Assembly: GCA_944380355.1 (NCBI GenBank)
Contig: CALWHJ010000008.1
Location: forward strand, 1 to 64,000
Origin: an uncultured Christensenellaceae bacterium
GTDB lineage: Bacteria; Bacillota; Clostridia; Christensenellales; UBA3700
DNA length: 64,000 nt
Direction: 5' to 3'
The position numbers and the translations under genes were made by a program. The notes under the pieces were generated by a model. The model saw only the letters and a program-made list of their open reading frames with translations. It did not search any database and was not told the origin of the DNA. Below are positions 17,598-24,707 of the stretch, piece by piece. Numbering within the stretch: the first letter of the stretch is position 1; each line of letters begins with the position of its first letter.

Positions 17598-18050
17598 ATG
17601 GCATTAAGAGATATTGTTACAGACCCAAATCCTACACTCAGAAAAAAGTGCAGACCCGTAGAGGTATTTGACGAAAAACTCGGCAAACTTCTTGACGATA
17701 TGCGCGAGACGATGAAACACGCCGACGGCGTAGGACTTGCAGGCCCTCAGGTAGGAATCCTGAGAAGACTTGCGGTCGTCGAAGTAGAGGATTTTTATAT
17801 CGAGCTTATCAATCCCGTAATCGTAAAAAAGTCGGGAAGTCAGGACGGCCCAGAGGGTTGTCTCAGCGTACCTAACAGACAGGAAAGCGTTGTGCGCCCT
17901 TACAAAGTTACCGTGGATTATCAGGACAGACACGGCAATCCTATGACGGCAACGGCTGAGGGCTTTGTCGCAAGAGCTTTCTGTCACGAGATTGACCATC
18001 TTGACGGAATACTGTATTACGACTTAGTCGATAAAAAGAACGCTAAATAA
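17598..18050 (+). CDS. def: peptide deformylase
   Basis: Removes the N-formyl group from nascent proteins. The 150-residue enzyme has all three motifs: GLAGPQVG (GLAAPQVG in most relatives), EGCLSVP with the metal-binding Cys, and HEIDHLDG with the HExxH metal site. AAAGGAG precedes the ATG. It precedes fmt, so formylation and deformylation of initiator Met are encoded together. Confidence 0.96.
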   Translation: MALRDIVTDPNPTLRKKCRPVEVFDEKLGKLLDDMRETMKHADGVGLAGPQVGILRRLAVVEVEDFYIELINPVIVKKSGSQDGPEGCLSVPNRQESVVRPYKVTVDYQDRHGNPMTATAEGFVARAFCHEIDHLDGILYYDLVDKKNAK

Positions 18051-18157
18051 TTTTATCGTTGCTATCGCTTGCAAAACTTTTCAGGCGGCAAGAGATTTGC
18101 ATACATACGGTAAAATCATAAACATTCGGAAATCAATTAATAAAATCCAGAGGCGCA

Positions 18158-19078
18158 ATGAGAATACTTTTTTTAGGCACGCCCGACTTTGCGGTCGCGG
18201 CACTTGAGAGAATAGTCGGTACTGACAACGAGGTTGTAGGCGTAGTTACTCAACCCGACAGAAAACGCAACAGAGGCGAGGTAAGTTTTTGCCCCGTAAA
18301 GCAGTTTGCCGTCGAAAAAGGGATTAAGGTATATCAATACGAAAGTATTCGCAAAGAGGGCGTCGAGGATATAAAAGCAATCAATCCCGACATAATGATT
18401 ACCTGTGCTTTCGGGCAGATAATCAGTCAGGAAATTCTCGATATTCCCAAATACGGAGTAATCAATATTCACGCTTCGCTTTTGCCTAAGTACAGAGGCA
18501 GCAGTCCTATACAGTGGTGTCTTGTCAACGGCGAGAGCAAGACGGGTGTTACGATAATGCGTACGGCTTTGGCGGTAGACAGCGGAGATATCCTTCTGCA
18601 AAAGGAGATTGATATTTTGCCCGAAGAAAACGCTGGAGAGCTTTTTGACAGGCTTGCTGTACTCGGCGGTCAGGCAATAGTCGAAGCTTTGGAAATAATC
18701 GCAGACGGCAGAGCCGTATATACTCCTCAGCAAGAGAGTCAAGCTACGCACTATCCTATGATATCCAAAGAGGACGGAAAGATAGACTGGTCGAAAAGCG
18801 CGCGTGAAGTATTCAATAAGATGCGCGGTTTTACGCCATGGCCTTCGGCTTTTACTACTTTGGACGGAAAACTTTTCAAGATACTCAAATGCGTGGTATC
18901 TGACAAAATATTTGACGGCAAAGAGGGGCAAGTATTTGTAGAAGAGCGCAAAGCGTACGTTGTTTGCGGCAACGGTACGGTAGAGTTGAAAGAAGTGCAG
19001 CTAGAGGGTAAAAAAGCTATGCCCGTAAGCGACTTTTTGCTCAGCGGAAAACTCAAGACGGGAGTGGTGCTGGGATAA
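18158..19078 (+). CDS. fmt: methionyl-tRNA formyltransferase
   Basis: Formylates initiator Met-tRNA using 10-formyltetrahydrofolate. The 306-residue protein has the Rossmann-like N-terminal domain with the catalytic Asn/His/Asp set (INIHASLLPKYRGSSPIQW and the T..MRTALAVDSGDIL region) and a C-terminal tRNA-binding barrel. Its stop overlaps the rsmB start by one base (TAATG). Confidence 0.96.
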   Translation: MRILFLGTPDFAVAALERIVGTDNEVVGVVTQPDRKRNRGEVSFCPVKQFAVEKGIKVYQYESIRKEGVEDIKAINPDIMITCAFGQIISQEILDIPKYGVINIHASLLPKYRGSSPIQWCLVNGESKTGVTIMRTALAVDSGDILLQKEIDILPEENAGELFDRLAVLGGQAIVEALEIIADGRAVYTPQQESQATHYPMISKEDGKIDWSKSAREVFNKMRGFTPWPSAFTTLDGKLFKILKCVVSDKIFDGKEGQVFVEERKAYVVCGNGTVELKEVQLEGKKAMPVSDFLLSGKLKTGVVLG

Positions 19079-20316
19079 TGAACGGATTTGCTTTCGCTTA
19101 CGACATACTTGCCAAGATATACAAGGAAGACGCGTTCAGCTCGATAGAGCTTAACAAACGCGTTGTAGGCGCGAGCAATCAGGCTGTAGTAACAAGGCTT
19201 GTATACGGAGTATTGCAGAAAGATACCGAACTCGAATATTACATATCCAAGTTTACTCAGAAGCGTCCCAACAAAAGCGTTGCGGTGCTTCTCAAAGAAG
19301 CAATGTACTGTCTTTTGTATATGGACAGTTTTCCCGATTACGCGGTAGTAGACGAGAGTGTTGAGTTGTGCCGGAAGATAGGAAAACGCCAACTCAAAGG
19401 CTTTGTAAACGGCGTACTTAAAAACTTTATAGTGGCGGGTAAAAAAGCAGAGCTTCCAAAGGATAAAGACGAAAGATTAAGCGTAACGGCAAGCGTACCG
19501 CTGTGGCTTGTAAGAGCGTACATAAGGCAGTACGGATTCGATAAAACGCAAGAGTTTTTGAGCGTTGAGGAGTTTACTAAAGAGCATATACGCAACAATT
19601 CGAGAGTATGGACTACGGCTCAGCTCAAAAGCGCGCTTGATGAGAAAAACATATCCTATGCACAAAGTAGCGCGGGCGGATTTTTTGTAGATAACTCAAC
19701 GTATATAAAGGAACTCAGCGCGCAAGGAAAGATTACTTATCAATCTATGACGTCTATGCTTGCGGTACAGGCGCTCGAAGTCAAAGACGGAGAAAAGTTG
19801 CTCGATTTATGCGCCGCGCCGGGAGGTAAAAGCATATATGCGAGCGAGCTTGCCGATATAGAAATTACGTCGTGCGATATATACGAACACAGACTGGAGC
19901 TTATAAAAGCTTACGTTGAAAGAATGAAAGCAAAGAGCGTAAACGTTATGCTCAACGATGCTACACAGTATAATGACGCTTTTTATTGCTCGTTTGACAA
20001 AGTGCTTTGCGACGTGCCTTGCAGCGGTTTGGGCGTTGCGGGTAAAAAACCCGATATATATTTGCGTTCCTCTATGCAAAAAGTTTTAGAGCTGAGCGAA
20101 GTGCAATACAAAATTCTTTCAAACGCAAGCAAATACGTCAAGCCTCAGGGAAGACTTGTCTATTCGACTTGTACTACGCTGAGAGAGGAAAATTACAACG
20201 TGGTCGGAAAGTTTGTAAAGGACAATCAGAGCTGGCGCGTTTTGCGACACGAAAACTTCTTGCCTGACGGCAAAGGGTGCGACGGTTTCTTTATAGCCGT
20301 ACTGGAGAGAAAATGA
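19078..20316 (+). CDS. rsmB: 16S rRNA m5C967 methyltransferase
   Basis: RsmB makes 5-methylcytidine at 16S position 967. The 412-residue protein has a NusB-like N-terminal RNA-binding domain (first 140 residues) and a class I methyltransferase domain with the SAM loop LCAAPGGKS, the catalytic-cysteine motif CDVPCSGLG and the second cysteine in YSTCTTLREEN. It overlaps fmt and rlmN at its two ends. Confidence 0.95.
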   Translation: MNGFAFAYDILAKIYKEDAFSSIELNKRVVGASNQAVVTRLVYGVLQKDTELEYYISKFTQKRPNKSVAVLLKEAMYCLLYMDSFPDYAVVDESVELCRKIGKRQLKGFVNGVLKNFIVAGKKAELPKDKDERLSVTASVPLWLVRAYIRQYGFDKTQEFLSVEEFTKEHIRNNSRVWTTAQLKSALDEKNISYAQSSAGGFFVDNSTYIKELSAQGKITYQSMTSMLAVQALEVKDGEKLLDLCAAPGGKSIYASELADIEITSCDIYEHRLELIKAYVERMKAKSVNVMLNDATQYNDAFYCSFDKVLCDVPCSGLGVAGKKPDIYLRSSMQKVLELSEVQYKILSNASKYVKPQGRLVYSTCTTLREENYNVVGKFVKDNQSWRVLRHENFLPDGKGCDGFFIAVLERK

Positions 20317-21371
20317 GTCAATCTAAGTTGCTTTTGGATATGAATATCGACGAGCTCAGCGGATTCGTACTTGCGCACAGTCAGCCGCTTTTCCGCGCGA
20401 AACAGCTATACGAGTGGCTTAACAAAGGTGCTGACTTAGATGAGATGAAAAATCTTCCCATAGCCTTTTTGTCAACTCTAAAGGACGAGGGGTACAGAGC
20501 GCAGGGCGTAAAAATCGTCAAGCGTCTTACTTCTCAAAAAGACGGTACAATCAAATATCTCTATTCGCTTTCTGACGGCAACGTAATAGAGGGCGTATTG
20601 ATGAAATATAAATACGGCAATACATTGTGCGTATCTACTCAGGTCGGTTGTAGAATGGGCTGTGTATTCTGTGCTTCTACTTTGGACGGGCTGGTCAGAA
20701 ATCTGACGGCGGGAGAAATACTCGGACAAGTTATAGCCGTCAACAGAGAAAACTCTACCGAGGATTCGCGAGGAGTAACAAATATCGTGCTTATGGGCAG
20801 CGGCGAGCCTCTGGATAACTATGACAATGTATGTAAATTTCTGAGCCTTGTGAGCGACGAAAAGGGGCTTAACATATCCAGAAGAAACGTATCTTTATCG
20901 ACTTGCGGATTGTGCGAAAAGATAAGACAACTTGCAGACGACGGTTACAGCCCTACGATGACCATATCCCTGCACGCCCCTAACGACGAAATGCGTAAAG
21001 AGATAATGCCTATCGCAAAAAAATATTCGATAAGCGATATAATATCGGCAGTAAAATATTACTTCGATAAGACCGGCAGACGTATTATTTTCGAGTATTC
21101 GATGATTAGCGGTAAAAACGATACCGAGGATTGTGCGCGCGAACTTGCCAAAGTGATAAAGGGATTGTCGTGTCATATCAATCTCATACCTCTCAACTAC
21201 GTCAAAGAAAGAGGACTTGACGGAAGCAGTAAAAAGAATATATACCGTTTTCAAGCCATACTCGAAGGACACGGCGTAAGCGTAACGGTAAGGCGCAGCA
21301 TGGGCAGTGATATAGAAGGCGCGTGCGGACAACTCAGAAGAAAGGTACTCGAGGGAAATGAAAGTCTATGA
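20313..21371 (+). CDS. rlmN: 23S rRNA m2A2503 / tRNA m2A37 methyltransferase
   Basis: A radical-SAM enzyme that methylates C2 of A2503 in 23S rRNA and of A37 in some tRNAs. The 352-residue protein starts at ATG 20313, which overlaps the rsmB stop (ATGA) and is preceded by GGAGAG; an in-frame ATG at 20277 inside rsmB is rejected. The CxxxCxxC cluster is CRMGCVFC, the second radical-SAM motif is MGSGEPLDN, and the C-terminal catalytic cysteine is in DIEGACGQL. Confidence 0.96.
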   Translation: MSQSKLLLDMNIDELSGFVLAHSQPLFRAKQLYEWLNKGADLDEMKNLPIAFLSTLKDEGYRAQGVKIVKRLTSQKDGTIKYLYSLSDGNVIEGVLMKYKYGNTLCVSTQVGCRMGCVFCASTLDGLVRNLTAGEILGQVIAVNRENSTEDSRGVTNIVLMGSGEPLDNYDNVCKFLSLVSDEKGLNISRRNVSLSTCGLCEKIRQLADDGYSPTMTISLHAPNDEMRKEIMPIAKKYSISDIISAVKYYFDKTGRRIIFEYSMISGKNDTEDCARELAKVIKGLSCHINLIPLNYVKERGLDGSSKKNIYRFQAILEGHGVSVTVRRSMGSDIEGACGQLRRKVLEGNESL

Positions 21372-21858
21372 AATAAAAGACGCGTACTACCGCGCCGGTA
21401 AAGAATACGGAGAAATCCGCAAAGCAGTAAGAGCTGTCATAATCGACAAAGAGGGAAACGTACTTGCGGAAGAGACCAAGAAACCTTATGTTTTTATGCT
21501 TCCCGGAGGAAAGCTCGAAGACGGCGAGAGTGTGAGCGACTGTATAATAAGGGAATGCGCTGAAGAGTGCGGACTTGTTGTTGAGCCAAAAGAAGAGTTG
21601 TTTGCGATAAAAGAGTATTATAAGGATAAAATCTTTTACAGTACTTACGTAAAATGCGCGATAAAATGTGAATGTATTAAGGCTTTGACGGACAACGAAA
21701 ATAAGCTGGGACTGAATTGCGTATGGCGAGGTTTGAGTGAAGCAGAAAAGACAGCCGTAAAGCTCGAAAAATTTTATTCGAGCGGAAGCGAGCTCGAAGG
21801 AATGCACAGACGCGAGCGCACTGCTTTGGGGGCTATAAAGGAAATTTTTAAGGCATAG
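21358..21858 (+). CDS. NUDIX hydrolase
   Basis: A 166-residue NUDIX protein that would cleave a nucleoside diphosphate linked to another moiety. The NUDIX box begins at GGKLEDGESV and continues to RECAEECG (about residues 50-72), with all the conserved Gly, Glu and Arg positions. The start overlaps the end of rlmN by 14 bases. In Bacillus this site between rlmN and rsgA is filled by the prpC-prkC phosphatase/kinase pair, which is missing here. The substrate cannot be read from the sequence. Confidence 0.9.
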   Translation: MKVYEIKDAYYRAGKEYGEIRKAVRAVIIDKEGNVLAEETKKPYVFMLPGGKLEDGESVSDCIIRECAEECGLVVEPKEELFAIKEYYKDKIFYSTYVKCAIKCECIKALTDNENKLGLNCVWRGLSEAEKTAVKLEKFYSSGSELEGMHRRERTALGAIKEIFKA

Positions 21859-21923
21859 CCGATACTGTAACAGCAAAATATACGGCAATAAATTAATGCG
21901 GAAAAGCCGCAAAGGAGAATATT

Positions 21924-22805
21924 ATCAAATCTAAGACAAAAGGACAAATCATAAAAGGAGTAGGAGGTGTTTATACCGTAGTTACCCAAGAGGGCGAAAC
22001 GGTAAAATGTTATCCTAGAGGCAAACTCAAGTCAAACGGCGCGCTGTTTATAGGCGATATCGTAAATATTGCCGTTGACAAAGAGGGGATTATCGAAAGC
22101 GTCGAGCCGAGGAAAACTCAGCTCGTAAGACCTTACGTGAGCAATATGGAGTGTATAGTAATAGTGCTTGCACCGTTGCCAAAACCCGATATGATGCTGG
22201 TGGATAAATTGATAATAGGTGCGGCGGAAAACGGCATAGTACCGATAATATGCGTAAATAAAGCCGATATGGAGGGGGCAGACAAGGTTGCCGAAGAAGT
22301 CGCTTCCGACTACAAGGACGAAGCGGATATTCTGGTCATATCCACGCAGACAAATCAGGGTATTCCCGAGCTTATGGATAAGATAAAAGGCAAATACGTG
22401 TGTTTAGCAGGTCAGTCGGCGGTAGGCAAGTCTTCGTTAATCAACTGTATATTAGGCAGTGATAAGCAGCTTACGGGCGATTTGAGTAAAAAGGGTGACA
22501 GAGGTAAGAATACCACAAGGCATATAGAGATAATCACGCTTGCCGATGGCACTAAGATTGCTGATACTTGCGGATTCAACAAGCTTGAACTTCCTTTATT
22601 CGAGCCGTCGCGACTTTCGACTTATTACGCTGAATTCGACGAATGTGCAGGTAAATGTAAATTCAGAGGCTGTAATCATTATAAAGAGAGCGATTGTGCC
22701 GTAAAGCGTGCCGTAGAAGAAGGTAAGATAGCCAAAAGCAGATATGACAGATATATTGCGTTGTTTTCGCATATCGAAAGCAGATGGAACAGGCGTTACG
22801 ATTGA
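21924..22805 (+). CDS. rsgA: ribosome small subunit-dependent GTPase RsgA, apparent AUC/AUU start
   Basis: RsgA is a circularly permuted GTPase that checks late 30S assembly. The G4 motif NKAD precedes G1 GQSAVGKSS and G3 DTCGF, followed by a zinc site (C ... C ... H ... C near FDECAGKCKFRGCNHYKESDC). The conserved OB-fold N-terminus (KGVGGVYTV, then CYPRGKLK and GDIVNI) is encoded upstream of the first usable GTG at 22137. In that frame, codons back to the stop at 21894 contain no ATG, GTG or TTG. AGGAG at 21913-21917 is correctly placed for ATC 21924 (or ATT 21921), giving 293 residues, the usual length. Confidence 0.9.
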   Translation: MKSKTKGQIIKGVGGVYTVVTQEGETVKCYPRGKLKSNGALFIGDIVNIAVDKEGIIESVEPRKTQLVRPYVSNMECIVIVLAPLPKPDMMLVDKLIIGAAENGIVPIICVNKADMEGADKVAEEVASDYKDEADILVISTQTNQGIPELMDKIKGKYVCLAGQSAVGKSSLINCILGSDKQLTGDLSKKGDRGKNTTRHIEIITLADGTKIADTCGFNKLELPLFEPSRLSTYYAEFDECAGKCKFRGCNHYKESDCAVKRAVEEGKIAKSRYDRYIALFSHIESRWNRRYD

Positions 22806-22828
22806 ACACTATTTTTTATACTGTTCAA
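22802..22828. promoter_or_regulatory. spaced TTGAACA/TGTTCAA inverted repeat
   Basis: TTGAACA (22802-22808) and TGTTCAA (22822-22828) are 13 bases apart, with TAT/ATA adding to the pairing. The same half-sites form the compact palindromes at 22867, 27004 and 27253. It begins inside the rsgA stop codon. It may be a widely spaced operator or an mRNA hairpin. Confidence 0.45.
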
Positions 22829-22866
22829 ATATGAAAAATGCAATAAAATCGCCAAAAACAAAATAT

Positions 22867-22881
22867 TTGAACATTGTTCAA
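22867..22881. promoter_or_regulatory. palindrome TTGAACATTGTTCAA
   Basis: A perfect 15-base palindrome in the rsgA-rpe gap, of the size bound by a dimeric TetR- or MarR-type regulator. A degenerate copy (AGAACACTGTTTC) follows at 22903-22916. Matching sites occur at 27004 and 27253. Confidence 0.55.
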
Positions 22882-22991
22882 TTTTTATAAAAACCCAAAA
22901 ACAGAACACTGTTTCAAGCGCAAAAACAAAAATACGGATAAGCAGATAATAAGAAAATAAATTGCCGCTTGTCGGCATACAGGAGATAAAA

Positions 22992-23678
22992 ATGAGTATA
23001 TTGGTTTCTCCGTCGATACTTTCGGCGGATTTTGCAAAGATGGGAGAGGACGTAGCTAAGCTCAAAGGCTGGGGCGCGGACTGGGTGCATTGCGACGTAA
23101 TGGACGGAGTATTTTGCCCTAATATCACATTTGGAATACCTATGATAAAAGCTATCAGAAAGTATACGGATTTGCCTTTGGATGTGCATTTGATGATTAC
23201 CCATCCCGAGCGCTATGTGGAAAAATTTTTGGACGCAGGTGCCGATATTATTACATTTCACCCCGAAAGCAGCGAAGACGTCGAAGGTATAATCGACAAT
23301 GTGCATCGCAACGGCAAGAAGGTCGGACTTGTGCTTAATCCCAACATACCCGTCAGCGAGGTTGCAAAGTATATAGATATGATAGACCTTGTTATGCTTA
23401 TGGGTGTTTATCCCGGATTTTCCGCGCAAAAGTTTATTACCGATACTATGTATAAGATAAGTGATCTTAAAGCACTTATCGGAGATAGGGACGTAATGAT
23501 TGAGTTTGACGGAGGCGTAAGTGTGGATAATGTTGCTGAAATGGAAAGACGCGGCGTAAACGTTGCCGTAAGCGGTAGCTATGTATTCGGAGCGAAAGAC
23601 CCTAAAGAAGCAATAGCTTTTCTTAAAAACCGTAAAAAACTCGACGATTATATCAAAGAATATAAGCCTTTTAGCTAA
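22992..23678 (+). CDS. rpe: ribulose-phosphate 3-epimerase
   Basis: Interconverts ribulose 5-phosphate and xylulose 5-phosphate in the pentose phosphate pathway. The 228-residue TIM barrel has SPSILSADFA, the metal-binding HCDVMDGVF and HLMI blocks, and the phosphate-binding DGGVSVDN near the C-terminus. The start is ATG 22992 behind AGGAGA; an in-frame ATG at 22962 lacks a ribosome site. It follows rsgA as in Bacillus, but after a 186-base gap with palindromes. Confidence 0.95.
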   Translation: MSILVSPSILSADFAKMGEDVAKLKGWGADWVHCDVMDGVFCPNITFGIPMIKAIRKYTDLPLDVHLMITHPERYVEKFLDAGADIITFHPESSEDVEGIIDNVHRNGKKVGLVLNPNIPVSEVAKYIDMIDLVMLMGVYPGFSAQKFITDTMYKISDLKALIGDRDVMIEFDGGVSVDNVAEMERRGVNVAVSGSYVFGAKDPKEAIAFLKNRKKLDDYIKEYKPFS

Positions 23679-23703
23679 ACTGTAACGTATTTGATTTGAT
23701 TTT

Positions 23704-23711
23704 CATATAAT
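23704..23711 (+). promoter_or_regulatory. possible SigE -10 element of spoVM
   Basis: CATATAAT matches the SigE -10 consensus CATACAMT at 7 of 8 positions, 24 bases before the spoVM start. A poor -35 (ACGTATT) ends 12 bases upstream. No SigA -35 is present at the right spacing. B. subtilis spoVM is SigE-dependent. Confidence 0.35.
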
Positions 23712-23735
23712 GCACCAGAGTAAGGAGGGCAGTTT

Positions 23736-23810
23736 ATGAAAATCATATGTATCAATCCGCCTAAATTTATCAAGGCAATTTTGAGAGTTTTTGCAAAAAG
23801 CCGTCATTGA
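23736..23810 (+). CDS. spoVM: stage V sporulation protein M
   Basis: A 24-codon gene encoding a short amphipathic peptide, beginning MKIICINPPKFIKAI. SpoVM (26 residues in B. subtilis) marks the forespore surface by sensing membrane curvature and anchors SpoIVA during coat assembly. Pro9-Lys10-Phe11, Ile15 and Arg17 coincide with the B. subtilis peptide as I recall it, and AAGGAGGG sits 7 bases before the ATG. The position between rpe and rpmB is the same as in Bacillus, apart from a missing thiN. Confidence 0.88.
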   Translation: MKIICINPPKFIKAILRVFAKSRH

Positions 23811-23913
23811 GTTATTGTAGTCTTAGCTATCGCTGTCGGTTGGTATTGTTAAAACGATTAGTGCAGGACTCTATAATCTCAAAAGGTATTTTGCTTTATG
23901 CTAAAAAGGGCAT

Positions 23914-23948
23914 AAAAAAACACTCTGCTAAGCAGAGTGTAATTTTTT
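23914..23948. terminator. bidirectional terminator between spoVM and rpmB
   Basis: A perfect inverted repeat, ACACTCTGCT/AGCAGAGTGT (23920-23929 with 23931-23940), is flanked by an A run on the left and a T run on the right. It therefore ends transcripts from both the rpe-spoVM side and the convergent rpmB. Confidence 0.85.
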
Positions 23949-23962
23949 TACTAATATAGCGA

Positions 23963-24154
23963 TTAAGCGCGCTCTACAGCACCGCTACGCAAACATCTGG
24001 TACATACGTACAAACTCTGAGTAGAGCCGTTGTTGTTGACAACTTTGACTTTCTGTACGTTTGCTCCCCAGCTTTTTCTATATTTACGGTTGGAGTGGCT
24101 AACCTTGTTGCCGCTTTGTTGACCTTTACCACAAATAGCGCATACCTTAGACAT
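23963..24154 (-). CDS. rpmB: 50S ribosomal protein L28
   Basis: A 63-residue L28 with two zinc-type cysteine pairs (CAIC near residue 4 and CTRC near residue 52) and the basic NKVSHSNRKYRKSWGANVQ segment. The ATG at 24154 is preferred over an upstream in-frame start because GGAGGTA precedes it on the minus strand. Minus-strand orientation facing spoVM is the same as in B. subtilis. Confidence 0.95.
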   Translation of the reverse strand: MSKVCAICGKGQQSGNKVSHSNRKYRKSWGANVQKVKVVNNNGSTQSLYVCTRCLRSGAVERA

Positions 24155-24307
24155 TGTCGATACCTCCATACAAATCTTGCCTAAACATAATAGCACTCAA
24201 AAAATAAAAATGCAAGAGAATAACGATATATTTTTTTAATTTTTACGATTTTTTCGCTTAAATTACACATAACTTTATAATAATATATCTAAAATATTAA
24301 AAAATAC

Positions 24308-24336
24308 TTGCATAATGCAAGCGTATTTGTTAAAAT
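24308..24336 (+). promoter_or_regulatory. promoter of asp23-fakA, leaderless type
   Basis: TTGCAT (24308-24313), 17 bases, TAAAAT (24331-24336). The ATG of the next gene begins 8 bases after the -10 box, so the predicted +1 is within about two bases of the start codon. Confidence 0.65.
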
Positions 24337-24344
24337 TCTAGTGT

Positions 24345-24695
24345 ATGGCAGTTAAGACATCAAACTATTATGGCAGAATAATTATCACAGACAAAGCCAT
24401 ATCTATGGTGGCTCACTTTGCGGCTGCGGACTGTTACGGCGTAGTCGATTTGGTGTCGCGCAAACTCAGCGACAGTATCAGTGAGTTTTTCAACAAAACC
24501 CCTTCGGGTAAGGGCGTTAAAATTGTCACGCTAAAAAACAAGATTAATATTGAACTTTTTGTCGTCCTCAGGGAGGGCGTAAATATTGACGCTGTAAGCG
24601 ACTCGATAAAAAATACCGTAAAGTACAACGTAGAGACCTATACGGGTATGAGAGTTGACAATATCATTGTCAATGTTGTGGGAGTAAAGGTTTAA
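24345..24695 (+). CDS. Asp23/Gls24 family protein (YloU-like)
   Basis: A 116-residue Asp23/Gls24 family protein (PF03780), homologous to YloU of B. subtilis. The conserved pattern includes GRIIITDKAISMVAHFAAADCYGVVDL and the C-terminal VDNIIVNVVGV strand. Members are linked to envelope stress and fatty-acid metabolism; the molecular role is not settled. It is 12 bases before fakA, the order conserved as yloU-yloV. No Shine-Dalgarno precedes the ATG, consistent with a leaderless message. Confidence 0.9.
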   Translation: MAVKTSNYYGRIIITDKAISMVAHFAAADCYGVVDLVSRKLSDSISEFFNKTPSGKGVKIVTLKNKINIELFVVLREGVNIDAVSDSIKNTVKYNVETYTGMRVDNIIVNVVGVKV

Positions 24696-24707
24696 TCGGA
24701 GAATCAG

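Noticed and set aside
22867..22881. TTGAACATTGTTCAA as a LexA (Cheo) box
   Set aside because: The Gram-positive LexA site is GAAC with four bases before GTTC; here the spacer is three bases, and the adjoining gene rpe is not an SOS gene.
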